DNA of 64,000 bases from Kiritimatiellia bacterium (GTDB lineage Bacteria; Verrucomicrobiota; Kiritimatiellia; RFP12; UBA1067): positions 39,972 to 103,971 of the forward strand of contig JAFXTB010000110.1 of NCBI GenBank assembly GCA_017525225.1, read 5' to 3'. The translations under genes were made by a program, and so were the position numbers. This document shows, one piece after another, positions 25,032 to 33,710 of the stretch (positions within the stretch are counted from its first letter, which is position 1; each line of letters begins with the position of its first letter). The notes beneath the pieces were generated by a model, which saw only the letters and a program-made list of their open reading frames with translations, made no database searches and was not told the DNA's origin.

Positions 25032-25845
25032 CCCGTCCGACGGCCTCGCGGAGAAGATGGATCCGTCTGGCGGGCGATCCTTCCACGAATCCCCGTACAT
25101 ACTCCACGCCGGGCTGCCCTTCCCAGGCCGGGGCGCCGTCCGTGACGACGACCCGCCTGCCATGCTCCAGCGCCTCGGCCGCGACCAATCCGAAATTCTC
25201 GCTCAGGCTTGGCAGCACAAGCACGTCGCACCAGTCCAGAATGGCGTTCTTATCCTCTCCGAACGCCGAATGCTCCACCCTCAGTTCGCAGTCCGGCATA
25301 TCCGCGACCGCCGCCTTGAGGATGTCCAGACCCTTGAGCGGATGGTTCCTGCCGAGGTACAGCAGATGCATCGGCCTGTCCGACGGCGGAAGGAATGGCG
25401 GAGCGCTTTCTGGCAGGCGGAAGAACCGCTTTATGTCCACCGTCTCGAACGGTCCCTCGACGCCCCATCGCCTGCACCATTCCTCCTCCCATGGACCCGA
25501 GACCGCAACGCGGTCGCAGGCGCGGAAAAGCAGTCGCTCCACGGGCGCGGCCATCCGTTTCTTCCATTTCCCGCTGCATTCAAGATACACGGGGCTCAAG
25601 GCGCCGTGTACCATCCTCACGAGCCTGGGCGAGCCATGTCCACGCCGCCGCGCGCGAATGCACTCCACGCACGCCTTCCATAGACGCGGGAGCCAGAGCC
25701 CGTGCACCCATACCTCGTCGAAGCCGGACATGTCGCCGCATGAAAGGCGCACATCTCCGCCGTCAAGCCGGGCAAGCATCTGCGCCACGGCATGCATGCC
25801 GCTGTCGCCGGAGGTGCTGGACACCACATGGAGCGTTCTAGCCAT
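25018..25845 (-). CDS. GT4-like glycosyltransferase, short
   Basis: The protein has 275 residues, shorter than the usual 350-400 of GT4. LLYLGRNHPLKGLDILKAA near residue 160 and VLVLPSLSENFGLVAAEALEHGRRVVVTD near residue 215 are the GT-B nucleotide-sugar binding half. The N-terminal acceptor domain looks abbreviated. It is the last gene of a six-gene glycan operon and overlaps its upstream neighbour by 8 bp. Donor and acceptor are unknown. Confidence 0.78.
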   Translation of the reverse strand: MARTLHVVSSTSGDSGMHAVAQMLARLDGGDVRLSCGDMSGFDEVWVHGLWLPRLWKACVECIRARRRGHGSPRLVRMVHGALSPVYLECSGKWKKRMAAPVERLLFRACDRVAVSGPWEEEWCRRWGVEGPFETVDIKRFFRLPESAPPFLPPSDRPMHLLYLGRNHPLKGLDILKAAVADMPDCELRVEHSAFGEDKNAILDWCDVLVLPSLSENFGLVAAEALEHGRRVVVTDGAPAWEGQPGVEYVRGFVEGSPARRIHLLREAVGRAISP

Positions 25846-26743
25846 CGCGTCTCATCCATTCCGCCGCATTCGTGCCGCCACGGCTCCACCGCATCAGGCG
25901 CACGGAATCGGCGCAGTACGCGCAGGCCGCGCAGGGCGACATCAGCCGGCGCAGCATTTCGCGGCCCGTGAGCGCATCGTCGTAGACATCCATGCCGCCG
26001 GCGGGCGGCGCGGTGAAGCCGGCCTTCGCGGCGACATCCTTCAGATGGTAGGCCTGCGCGCAGGTATAGAGGCGTCCGTCGCGCAGGTACGGACAGTACA
26101 TCATGCGGCGGCAGAAGCGGAATGCCTTGCGCACATCAACGTTCCCCTCCGGCACCAGGCGCGCCCAGAACTCGTCCCCTTCCTCGATGCGCAGGCTTAC
26201 GCCAGCCTTGCGGAACATTTCCTGCACCTGGCGGCGGAACGCACGCATGGGCGGATAGAGAGTCCACTTCACCCTCGCCCGGTTCTCTCGGCATGCCGAA
26301 AGAAACGCGTCCGCCACGGCGGAAGGACCGTCCGTGCCGTCCCGGGCCGGACGCAGGGCGAGCCCGTTCGTCACAACCGTTATCACTGCATCCGGACACA
26401 CCGAGCGCACGCCCGCTACAAGCTCCCCGCAGCGCGGATGCAGCAGCGGCTCGCCACCGAGCAGGTTCACATGGCGGATGCGGCGGAATCTGGCGCGTAG
26501 CGCCTTGAGGTCGCGAAGAGTGGACGGGATGTCGGCGAACCACTTCGGCGAGAACGGCGAGAAGTGCGAGCAGCCCGTGCAGTTCATGTTGCAATGGTCG
26601 GTCACATGCAGCTCCACGGCATCCAGCACGGGACGCCCCCATGGCCACGTGCGGTTGCGTACGAGCACGCCAAGCGACGGCGGCAGCATCTGGTCAAGCC
26701 GAAACACCACCCAGAAGAACATCCGCTTCAGCCAGAACACCAT
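25838..26743 (-). CDS. Radical SAM protein in a glycan cluster
   Basis: The protein has 301 residues. The [4Fe-4S]-binding motif is CNMNCTGC near residue 53, followed by NLLGGEPLLHP, the SAM-binding GGEP. C-terminal cysteines (CRRMMYCPYL, then CAACAYC) could hold a second cluster, SPASM-like. The hydrophobic N-terminus (MVFWLKRMFFWVVF) may associate with the membrane. It sits between two glycosyltransferases, 1 nt from one and overlapping the other. A role in modifying a sugar or lipid precursor is inferred; no specific reaction can be assigned. Confidence 0.8.
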   Translation of the reverse strand: MVFWLKRMFFWVVFRLDQMLPPSLGVLVRNRTWPWGRPVLDAVELHVTDHCNMNCTGCSHFSPFSPKWFADIPSTLRDLKALRARFRRIRHVNLLGGEPLLHPRCGELVAGVRSVCPDAVITVVTNGLALRPARDGTDGPSAVADAFLSACRENRARVKWTLYPPMRAFRRQVQEMFRKAGVSLRIEEGDEFWARLVPEGNVDVRKAFRFCRRMMYCPYLRDGRLYTCAQAYHLKDVAAKAGFTAPPAGGMDVYDDALTGREMLRRLMSPCAACAYCADSVRLMRWSRGGTNAAEWMRRDG

Positions 26744-26744
26744 G

Positions 26745-27668
26745 CTACAGCCCCATTCCTGCCAGAAAGGCCTTTGCTCTCAGCCGCCATCCGACATCCG
26801 GCTCGCGCATGAGGATGGGCCATGCGCGGCGGACCCACCGCCGCAGGCATGCGGCGTCCGGCAGACCCGACAGATCCGCATGCCGCAGGAAATCCGCCGC
26901 CATGATCGCCACGCCGCGAACCTGTGCGCGATGGAAATCCGCATCCGGTTCAGCATCTGCGTCGCGCGCGAGCGCAAGCAGCGCCTCCAGGCATTGCTTC
27001 GGCTCGACATACTGTGACAGCCCATTGGCGCCGCGATGGTATATGTAGAGCCTTTCCGGCAGATACAGCACACTCCTGGCGCGCTTCAGGGCCTCCACCT
27101 GGAAACGGTAGTCCTCGAACGACCGACCGCCGAATTCCAAACCCTCGATGAGTCTGCGGCGGAACACGCGGTTCCAGAGCCGGGCGCCCGCCACGCTGGC
27201 GCCCATGACGTCGAGCGCGAAACGGCGCGCGTCCACGAGGCCTGCGGAACGGCCGTAGACGACCGGATACCGGCCGCCACCGCCGTCCCATACGGCGGTG
27301 GCGTCGAACGCAAGCACGTCTGGGTCGCCGGTCTGCAGGGTCTGCGTCATCCGGCTGAACCATTCCGGCTCGACCTCGTCGTCGGCATCGACCCAGGCGA
27401 CCCATTCGCCTGTCGCGCGGCGCAGGCCTGCATTGCGTGCTTCACCCACCCCGAGATTCGCCTCATGGCGCACGACGACGACCCCGGGAAGGCGCTGCCG
27501 GAAGCGTTCTACGACGCAGGGCGTGGCGTCCGTGCTGGCATCGTCGACCACCAGCAGCTCAAGCGCCACGCTGCCGTCGGCGGCGGCGGATGAAGCGAGG
27601 ATGCTTTCCAGGCACCGCCCCAGGCATCCAGCGCCATTGTTCACGGGAATGACGACGGAGAGCTTCAT
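26745..27668 (-). CDS. GT2 family glycosyltransferase
   Basis: The protein has 307 residues in the GT-A fold. It opens LSVVIPVNNGAGCLGRCLESI, has ELLVVDDASTD near residue 40 and the metal-binding WVDADDEVEPEW near residue 95. These inverting enzymes extend surface polysaccharides. The ATG overlaps the methyltransferase stop by 4 bp, so both are translationally coupled. Sugar specificity cannot be read from sequence. Confidence 0.88.
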   Translation of the reverse strand: MKLSVVIPVNNGAGCLGRCLESILASSAAADGSVALELLVVDDASTDATPCVVERFRQRLPGVVVVRHEANLGVGEARNAGLRRATGEWVAWVDADDEVEPEWFSRMTQTLQTGDPDVLAFDATAVWDGGGGRYPVVYGRSAGLVDARRFALDVMGASVAGARLWNRVFRRRLIEGLEFGGRSFEDYRFQVEALKRARSVLYLPERLYIYHRGANGLSQYVEPKQCLEALLALARDADAEPDADFHRAQVRGVAIMAADFLRHADLSGLPDAACLRRWVRRAWPILMREPDVGWRLRAKAFLAGMGL

Positions 27669-28294
27669 GCAAGGCGCTTTCCCCAGGACGTATCCCTGAA
27701 TATCGCGTCAGGCGCGCCCACGACCTCCTCCACCGCACGCTTGGCGCCCTCCCACTCATCGGAGTAGTCATGGCCGCAGATGAAGAGACGCGGTCTGATC
27801 ATGGACAGCGCCACTGTCAGATCGTGCCTGACGGCTTCATACGTGTGGCAGCCGTCCACATACACCACGTCCACCTTTTCGGGATGCGTCTCAAGCCTGG
27901 CGGCCATGTCGTCTATCGTGCCCTTCACCTTGAACATGCGCGTCTCGCCGGCGAAGCGATCGTCGAAGATGCGCTCGATGCGCTCCATGTCGGTGAACGC
28001 GGCCACGTCGTTGGGATCGTAGTCCATCCGCCAGGGATCGACGCAATAGAGCTTCGCGACCTTCCCGGAGGCGAGGAAGATCTCGGCGGATTCCCCGCTG
28101 TACGAGCCGATCTCCACCATGACAAGGTTCCGCGCATCCCCCCACCAGTCGATCATATCCCTTAGGCCCTCCCGTGCGGCAGGGTCTTCGCGCATGGCCA
28201 CCGTGCGGTTGAAGTAGCGCCTACGGACGCATCGGCGCGCCAGGCGCGCCAGCCAGCGTCCAAGGCGCAAGCGCCCGCAGGCGTTGTCCGGCAT
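27665..28294 (-). CDS. Class I SAM-dependent methyltransferase-like protein
   Basis: The protein has 209 residues from the ATG at 28294, which overlaps the rubredoxin stop by 1 nt (TGATG). MVEIGSYSGESAEIFL near residue 67 is the SAM-binding glycine motif, VDVVYVDGCHTYEAV near 150 the acidic loop, and LFICGHDYSDEWEGAKRAVEE closes the fold. This layout fits the methyltransferase 24 family often found in O-antigen and capsule clusters. The likely substrate is a sugar or glycolipid. Confidence 0.78.
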   Translation of the reverse strand: MPDNACGRLRLGRWLARLARRCVRRRYFNRTVAMREDPAAREGLRDMIDWWGDARNLVMVEIGSYSGESAEIFLASGKVAKLYCVDPWRMDYDPNDVAAFTDMERIERIFDDRFAGETRMFKVKGTIDDMAARLETHPEKVDVVYVDGCHTYEAVRHDLTVALSMIRPRLFICGHDYSDEWEGAKRAVEEVVGAPDAIFRDTSWGKRLA

Positions 28295-28431
28295 CACATC
28301 TCCTCGAACTGGTCCTTGCCGACTCCGCAGAGCGGGCATGTCCAGTCGTCCGGAAGATCCTCGAACGGGACGTTGTTGTTGTCGGCCGGGTCGTAGACGT
28401 GTCCACAGACCTTGCATACGTATTTCTTCAT
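28294..28431 (-). CDS. Rubredoxin
   Basis: The protein has 45 residues. The two knuckles CKVCG and CPLCGVGK bind one iron, and YDPAD, DDWTCP and the acidic tail FEEM are typical rubredoxin features. It carries electrons in anaerobes, commonly to reductases that remove oxygen or peroxide. A strong ribosome-binding site (AGGAGAAAGG) precedes the ATG. Its placement before glycan genes is probably operon economy, though an electron-transfer role for the radical SAM protein is possible. Confidence 0.95.
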   Translation of the reverse strand: MKKYVCKVCGHVYDPADNNNVPFEDLPDDWTCPLCGVGKDQFEEM

Positions 28432-28493
28432 CTTGTTCACCTTTCTCCTTAATGTCCACGAACGGACAAGATTCCTTGCGGCGCCATCCCTGT

Positions 28494-28925
28494 TCAGTAC
28501 AGGGCCAGCAGCGCCTCGAGCGCGAGCAGGTAGCCCTCCTTGCCGAAGCCGCAGATCTGCCCGCGGCAGGCGCAGGCCGTAAGCGACTCGTGTCTGTAGC
28601 CCTCGCGCGCGTATACGTTTGACAGATGCACCTCCACCACCGGCGTCTCGCAGGCCTTGATGGCATCGTGCAACGCCACGGACGTATGCGTGAATGCGGC
28701 TGGGTTGAGGATCACGCCGTCGTACGCGCCGCGGGAGGAAAGGATCGCGCGCACAAGCTCGCCCTCCACGTCGCTCTGCACGGCGTCGACGTGCACCCCC
28801 TTCGCCTCCGCCGCCTGGCGCACGGCGGCGACGATGTCGGCCAGCGTCACGGTGCCGTATATGGCGGGTTCACGCGTTCCAAGCAGTCCGAGATTCGGAC
28901 CGTTCACAACCAGTATCTTCTTCAT
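28494..28925 (-). CDS. aroQ: Type II 3-dehydroquinate dehydratase
   Basis: The protein has 143 residues, normal for the dodecameric type II enzyme of the shikimate pathway, which dehydrates 3-dehydroquinate to 3-dehydroshikimate. [19 protein letters not shown] holds the catalytic Arg and Tyr; [12 protein letters not shown] and [18 protein letters not shown] hold the other active-site Asn, His and Arg residues. GGAGG precedes the ATG. Confidence 0.96.
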   Translation of the reverse strand: MKKILVVNGPNLGLLGTREPAIYGTVTLADIVAAVRQAAEAKGVHVDAVQSDVEGELVRAILSSRGAYDGVILNPAAFTHTSVALHDAIKACETPVVEVHLSNVYAREGYRHESLTACACRGQICGFGKEGYLLALEALLALY

Positions 28926-28948
28926 GTCTGTTCCTCCTGTCTTTCTTC

Positions 28949-29647
28949 TCAATCGCAAGCCGTGCCGTCGCATGCGGGGGAATCCGCATCCTCGAACGCC
29001 AGACAGCACTTGAACCGGCCGCAGATGCCGTTCTGACCGCACGGTGCCACGCCCATCGCGCGCACACGCCCTGCGGTGAGCCCCTGCGGGTAGCGCATCT
29101 GCCAGTCGCAGCAGCAGCAGGCTCTGCCGCACGGCCCGATCGCGCCGGCGAGGGACACCTCGTCGCGCGGTCCAAGCTGCCATGCGTTCACCGTGGCGTT
29201 GAAAAGCCGCCTGATCTCGGCGGATGGACGCGCGAGGTCCGGACGGGTCCGTTCGGACTTGAATCTTATGAACAGGCGACCGCGTCCGAACGAGAGGCGG
29301 CGGTGGAGTATGTCGATGTCGTTCCCGTCCGCCGCCGCCAGCTTCTGGAAGGTGACGCACATGGACTCGGCCAGATCCGCGTTGGCGGCAAGCCGGGTTT
29401 CGTCGGATGGGTCCAGCGGACGGATGAGCCGGAAGCCCGGGATCCGCGGTCCATGCAGCTCCGGCGAGTATCGGCCGGCCCATTTTACCACGCCCACGTC
29501 CTCGCCGTAGTCGAGCTGCACCACGCATTCCGTGTCGCGAGGCGAATCGAACCCCTCCGGCAGGCACACGAGAAAGATGCCGCGCTCCGGCATCAGCACG
29601 CGTGCCACGCAAGGCATGCCCTCTGCGATCTCGCCGGAACCTGTCAT
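28949..29647 (-). CDS. ricT: PSP1-domain protein, RicT/YaaT-like
   Basis: The protein has 232 residues. The PSP1 domain contains the cysteine-rich GPCGRACCCCDW near residue 170 and GQNGICGRFKCCLAFE near 205, a pattern seen in RicT (YaaT), which with RicA and RicF binds Fe-S clusters and promotes RNase Y-dependent mRNA maturation in Bacillus. It overlaps the holB-like gene by 4 bp; holB-yaaT is also a conserved pair in Firmicutes. No RicA or RicF is seen in the window. Confidence 0.85.
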   Translation of the reverse strand: MTGSGEIAEGMPCVARVLMPERGIFLVCLPEGFDSPRDTECVVQLDYGEDVGVVKWAGRYSPELHGPRIPGFRLIRPLDPSDETRLAANADLAESMCVTFQKLAAADGNDIDILHRRLSFGRGRLFIRFKSERTRPDLARPSAEIRRLFNATVNAWQLGPRDEVSLAGAIGPCGRACCCCDWQMRYPQGLTAGRVRAMGVAPCGQNGICGRFKCCLAFEDADSPACDGTACD

Positions 29648-30597
29648 CGAGCCTCCGCGCCGAACTGAACAATGTCCGTGAAGGCGAAAAGGGCCATGTC
29701 CTCCTTCACATTGCGCCCTAGCGCAAGCGCGAGATCCTCCACGGCCTCGATGTTGCGGAACGCCTGCGCGCGCGTAAGCCTGGAAGCGCGGTCCTCGAGG
29801 ATTGCGCGGTATTCGGCGTTGACGAGCGGCACTTCGCCGCCTGCTGCGCGCACCGCCGCGAGATCGCGGAACCAGCACGACAGCACGCGCATGAATTCCG
29901 TGCGGAATTCGCGATACCGCACCGACACCAGCGCATCGAACTGCTCCTTGGTCGTCTCCTCGCCCGGGCCGTCGCCCTCGAAGGCGGTCTCCTCCGACAC
30001 AAGCTCCTCCGCCTTGGCCTGCATCTCCGCCAGCAGGCCGCCCATGCGCGCGGCCGCCGCCGCCTTGGCGGTCACGCCGGCGAGGGATGGATCGGACAGG
30101 ATCGTCAGCGTGCGCGACAGCCACGGCTCCGCCAGACGCGTCGCCGCCGGCCGGGAAAGGTCGATACGATGGCAGCGCGATATTATCGTAGGCAGCAGCC
30201 GCTCCGGCGAATCGGTCAGCAGAAGGAAGATGGTGTTCGGGGTTGGCTCTTCAAGGGTCTTTAGAAAGGCGTTCGCGCTCTCGGGCCTCAGGCATTCCGC
30301 CCCGACCACCACGCCCGCCTTCCATCCGCCGGAGTACGACGTTTGCGCCATGGGCGCTACGATGCGCGTACGCATCGCCTCCACCGAGATGACCCTGGTC
30401 TTGAGCTCGGGAAGAAGCCAGTGTATGTCCGGATGGGCGCGGTCCTTCACATGTTCCGGACCGAACAGCCGCTCCAGCACGCGCTCCGCCAGCTCCATTG
30501 CGTTGCCACGCACGTCGCCGACGATCAGATACCCGTGCGCCAGGCGTCCGGTGGTGATGGCGTTGTCCAGAAGAGAATAGGCTGCGTCTGTTTCCAT
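29644..30597 (-). CDS. holB: DNA polymerase III delta'-like subunit
   Basis: The protein has 317 residues from the ATG at 30597, 5 nt after the ketosynthase stop. The AAA-like clamp-loader fold is recognised from AITTGRLAHGYLIVG, NAFLKTLEEPTPNTIFLLLTDSPERLLPTIISRCHRID, the sensor-1/SRC motif of delta' and gamma/tau subunits. A proper Walker A (GxxGxGKT) is absent (GDVRGNAME instead), as expected for the non-ATPase delta' subunit. It loads the sliding clamp at the replication fork. Confidence 0.85.
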   Translation of the reverse strand: METDAAYSLLDNAITTGRLAHGYLIVGDVRGNAMELAERVLERLFGPEHVKDRAHPDIHWLLPELKTRVISVEAMRTRIVAPMAQTSYSGGWKAGVVVGAECLRPESANAFLKTLEEPTPNTIFLLLTDSPERLLPTIISRCHRIDLSRPAATRLAEPWLSRTLTILSDPSLAGVTAKAAAAARMGGLLAEMQAKAEELVSEETAFEGDGPGEETTKEQFDALVSVRYREFRTEFMRVLSCWFRDLAAVRAAGGEVPLVNAEYRAILEDRASRLTRAQAFRNIEAVEDLALALGRNVKEDMALFAFTDIVQFGAEAR

Positions 30598-30602
30598 GTA
30601 GT

Positions 30603-31838
30603 TCAGGCCCGTCTGAAGATGAGCGACGTGTTGACGCCACCAAATGCGAAATTGTTGCTCATCGCGTATTCGGTGTCGATGCGGCGGCCTTCGCCCTGGA
30701 TGTAGTCGAGCTCGGCGCATTCCGAATCCGGCGTGGAGAGGTTTAGCGTGGGCGGATACCAACCTGAGAGGAGGGACTTCACGAGCATCGCGGCCTCCAG
30801 CGCACCGCACGCCCCCAGCGTATGGCCGGTGTAGCTCTTAATGGACGAGATAGGCGCCGCCCAGCCTAGCGCCGCGCGCGTGGCCACCGTCTCCGCGACA
30901 TCCCCGGACCTGGTGGCCGTGCCGTGTCCGCTCACATAGCCGATCTCGGACGAAGCGACGCCTGCATCCGCCAGGGCCTGCGTCAACGCCTGCCCCATCG
31001 TCTCGGAGTTCGGGTTGGTGACATGCGTACCGTCGGTCGTCTCGGCGAAACCGACCAGCTCGGCGAGGATGGTCGCCCCCCTGGCAAGGGCGTGGTCGCG
31101 CTCTTCCAGTACGAAGGTGGCGGCGCCGTCGCCGATGACAAGTCCGTCCCTCGACACGTCGTACGGCGCCGGCGTGGCGGACGGTTCGTCGTTCCTGAGC
31201 GATGTGGCGTAGAGCGTATCGAACACCGCCGCCTGCGCCGCGCTGAACTCCTCGGCGCCGCCCGCCAGCATCACGTCCTGCACGCCCCAGCGGATCAGTT
31301 CCGCGGCGTTGCCTAGCGCGAGCGAACCGCTCGTGCAGGCGGTGCCGGTGGGCACAAGCCTGCCATGCGTCTTGAAATGCACGCTGAGGTTCACCGCCGT
31401 CGTCTGCGGCATCAGCTTCAGATAGGTGCCGGAATTGACGTTCTGCACCTTGTTCGTGACGACGAGCGAGTAGAAGTCGAGCATAGGCGGTATCGATCCG
31501 GAACACGAGCCGTAGGCGACCCCGCATCGTCCGCCCTGGATGTCGCTGGCCTCAAGCCCGGCCTGTGCGATGGCCTGCTCGGTGGCGTTGAGTGCAAGGA
31601 CGCTCACCTCTCCCATCGTGCGCAGAACCTTGCGCGTGTAGCTCGCCGGACGCTCGAACCTGCTCAGCGCGGCGAGGTGGGAGTTGAGTCCCTCGTACCC
31701 GGCGAGTTCCGGTATGAACTCCACGCAGTTGCGTAGCGTCTTGAGACGCTCGAACGCCACATCCACGCCGGTACCAAGCGGACTGACCACGCCCATGCCG
31801 GTCACCACCACGCGTCTTCTCTGGTTCTGAATCGCCAT
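30603..31838 (-). CDS. Beta-ketoacyl-ACP synthase (FabF-like; ApeR position)
   Basis: The protein has 411 residues from the ATG at 31838. The active-site Cys is in GTACTSGSLAL, with His residues in GHGTATRSGD and SYTGHTLGACGALEA and the FGG motif in NNFAFGGVNTS. It condenses malonyl-ACP with an acyl chain. It follows an ApeQ-like reductase and an ApeP-like dehydratase in the ApeP-Q-R order of aryl polyene clusters. A TATAAT box 10 nt before the ATG gives it its own promoter. Confidence 0.87.
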   Translation of the reverse strand: MAIQNQRRRVVVTGMGVVSPLGTGVDVAFERLKTLRNCVEFIPELAGYEGLNSHLAALSRFERPASYTRKVLRTMGEVSVLALNATEQAIAQAGLEASDIQGGRCGVAYGSCSGSIPPMLDFYSLVVTNKVQNVNSGTYLKLMPQTTAVNLSVHFKTHGRLVPTGTACTSGSLALGNAAELIRWGVQDVMLAGGAEEFSAAQAAVFDTLYATSLRNDEPSATPAPYDVSRDGLVIGDGAATFVLEERDHALARGATILAELVGFAETTDGTHVTNPNSETMGQALTQALADAGVASSEIGYVSGHGTATRSGDVAETVATRAALGWAAPISSIKSYTGHTLGACGALEAAMLVKSLLSGWYPPTLNLSTPDSECAELDYIQGEGRRIDTEYAMSNNFAFGGVNTSLIFRRA

Positions 31839-31848
31839 GCCGGGGATA

Positions 31849-31854
31849 ATTATA
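31849..31854 (-). promoter_or_regulatory. -10 box of a promoter for the ketosynthase gene
   Basis: The minus strand reads TATGCTATAAT, then 10 nt, then the ATG at 31838. It would allow the ketosynthase, holB and ricT genes to be transcribed separately from apeP/apeQ-like genes. Confidence 0.55.
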
Positions 31855-31878
31855 GCATAAACAGCCCGATGGCGCCGT

Positions 31879-32556
31879 TCAAAAGAGACCGCCATTCACC
31901 GAAATCACCTGGCGCGTCACGTATGCCGCCTCTTCGCGGAAGAGGAACGAGACCACCGCCGCCACCTCTTCGCACGTGCCGAAGCGACGCATCGGTATGG
32001 CCTTGCGCACCAGCTCTGGCTCGGCTATCGACGCGGCCATGTCGGTATCGATGATTCCGGGCGCCACGGCGTTCACGGTGATCCCGCGCTTGGCAAGCTC
32101 CACGGCCAGCGCCTTCACCGCGCCGATCACGCCGGCCTTCGCGGCGGAATAGTTCACCTGCCCACGGTTGCCCACTATCCCGGAGACGCTGGAGATTGCC
32201 ACGATGCGCCCCCTGATGCGGTTCGACACCATCGGCATCACAATGGGCTGCAGGACGTTGTAGAAGCCGGTCAAATCCGTGTCGATCACCTTGTCCCACA
32301 TGTCCCCTTCCAGCGCAGGGAAGGGAGCGTCGGCATTGACGCCCGCATTAAGCACAACGCCGTGGAAGGGTCCGTTCGCGGCGATGTCCTCCTCCAGCGC
32401 GCGTCGCGCACCATCCCGGTCGGCAACGTCGAAATGGAGATCCGCCGACGGGCTCTTCAGCGCATGGGTGGTGACGGTAAAGCCATCCGCCCGGAGCCGT
32501 TCCGCGATGGCCTTGCCGATGCCGCGGGACGAACCTGTCACAAGTACGCGTTTCAT
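31879..32556 (-). CDS. 3-ketoacyl-ACP reductase (FabG family; ApeQ-like)
   Basis: The protein has 225 residues from the ATG at 32556, which overlaps the dehydratase stop (ATGA). The NAD(P)-binding TGSSRGIGKAIAERL opens the chain. The catalytic Ser-Tyr-Lys are in AISSVSGIVGNRGQVNYSAAKAG, and PGIIDTDMA follows. It reduces 3-ketoacyl-ACP. A plain FabG reading is possible, but the adjacent dehydratase favours a polyene-type specialised role. Confidence 0.88.
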   Translation of the reverse strand: MKRVLVTGSSRGIGKAIAERLRADGFTVTTHALKSPSADLHFDVADRDGARRALEEDIAANGPFHGVVLNAGVNADAPFPALEGDMWDKVIDTDLTGFYNVLQPIVMPMVSNRIRGRIVAISSVSGIVGNRGQVNYSAAKAGVIGAVKALAVELAKRGITVNAVAPGIIDTDMAASIAEPELVRKAIPMRRFGTCEEVAAVVSFLFREEAAYVTRQVISVNGGLF

Positions 32557-33026
32557 CTGGCACCATGCTCCTTGAGGAATGCCGCGATGTCCTGTGGACG
32601 GTATGCGTTGAGCGAAGCCGAAGCCATCACCGCGCCGGCCGAGTCGCGGATCTCGCACTCGAATGCCGCCGCCTCCGTGTCTTCGAAGGCGTTTACGGCC
32701 GAAACCCTGTACTTCTCGCCGATGGCGAAGTTCCCCGCTGCAAGCTCGAGCCGTCGTGTGCCAAGCAGAAGGCCTGGACGCGGGACGCTACCGCAGACGC
32801 GATCATACAGCCCCACCAGCGCGGCGGAAGCCTGGGCCATGTACTCTATCGCGACCCAGGCCGGAACGCCGTCCGGACCGGCGAACATCGAATCACGCCG
32901 GATCGTCACGCCGACGACCACCCTTCTATCCTCCGGCGAGAATTCCTCGACGGAATCTATGAGCATCATCGGCGTACGATGCGGCAGCAGATCTTCCAGC
33001 GGGATGTCCGCCGCAGGACGGTCCAT
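32553..33026 (-). CDS. Hotdog-fold 3-hydroxyacyl-ACP dehydratase (ApeP-like)
   Basis: The protein has 157 residues. LLPHRTPMMLIDSV near residue 12 and AWVAIEYMAQASAAL near residue 58 mark the ApeP-like hotdog dehydratases related to FabA/FabZ. It would dehydrate 3-hydroxyacyl-ACP in a polyene cycle. It begins 1 nt after the stop of the His/Gly/Pro-rich protein, so the four genes 33663 to 30603 are close together. An aryl polyene pathway would also need tyrosine ammonia-lyase, acyl carrier protein and a ligase, none of which are in the window. Confidence 0.8.
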   Translation of the reverse strand: MDRPAADIPLEDLLPHRTPMMLIDSVEEFSPEDRRVVVGVTIRRDSMFAGPDGVPAWVAIEYMAQASAALVGLYDRVCGSVPRPGLLLGTRRLELAAGNFAIGEKYRVSAVNAFEDTEAAAFECEIRDSAGAVMASASLNAYRPQDIAAFLKEHGAR

Positions 33027-33027
33027 G

Positions 33028-33663
33028 TCAGTAGACCACCGCCGGCTGGGGCGTCACCACCACAGGGCGGGCAACAGGATGCACGACCGCCGGCTGGGGC
33101 GTCACCACCACAGGCGCGGGCGTCACCACGGGCTGCACTACCGTAGGCTGCGTCACCACTACAGGCGCAGGCGCCACCACAGGCGCGGGCGCCACCACAG
33201 GCGCGGGCGCAACCACAGGCGCGGGCGCAACCACTGTCGTCGGACCAGAGTATGGATAGCCGTAGGCGTCGTACCATACGTTCCCGTACCAGCCGCTGCG
33301 ATAGTGGGGATGAGGAGCTGCGCCCCTATGCCAGCGATGAAGGTCGACTGGCGCGGCGCCATAGCGGAATCCGCCGCCGTGCACCGGTCCGCCATGGAAT
33401 CCTCCGCCGTGCACCGGCCCGCCATGGTAGCCACCACCGCCGTGCATCGGTCCGGCACTGTAGCCACCGGCGTGCTTCTGCATCTTCATCATCTTGATGC
33501 CTTGGTTGTGCATCACCTTCTGCTGCTTGAGGGCGGCAGACGTCTGCACCTTCTGCATCTTGTAGGCGGCGCCCGCGCCACCGCCGTATCCGCCGTGGTG
33601 CTTGCCCCAGGCGGCAAAAGCGGCGGTCAGAGCCACCGCAAACGTCAACATGGTCTTCTTCAT
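33028..33663 (-). CDS. Secreted low-complexity His/Gly and Pro/Val repeat protein
   Basis: The protein has 211 residues from the ATG at 33663, with AAAGAAAGGG before it. A signal peptide (about residues 1-20) is followed by a Lys/Gln/Met stretch, then GGGFHGGPVH-type repeats and a YRSGWYGNVWYDAYGYPY segment. Four tandem VVAPAP units come next, then two VVVTPQPAVV units. The same composition is seen in small cell-surface or outer-membrane-associated proteins. No function is known; histidine clusters could bind metal. Tandem repeats suggest slippage-driven length changes. Confidence 0.6.
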   Translation of the reverse strand: MKKTMLTFAVALTAAFAAWGKHHGGYGGGAGAAYKMQKVQTSAALKQQKVMHNQGIKMMKMQKHAGGYSAGPMHGGGGYHGGPVHGGGFHGGPVHGGGFRYGAAPVDLHRWHRGAAPHPHYRSGWYGNVWYDAYGYPYSGPTTVVAPAPVVAPAPVVAPAPVVAPAPVVVTQPTVVQPVVTPAPVVVTPQPAVVHPVARPVVVTPQPAVVY

Positions 33664-33710
33664 CTTTGTTGCCCTTTCTTTTTGAGCGACTTTCCCGCTG
33701 GAAGGACCGG

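Noticed and set aside
33030..33240. Possible CRISPR-like tandem repeats
   Set aside because: The repeats are in phase with a coding sequence (VVAPAP units) and have no spacers or cas genes nearby.
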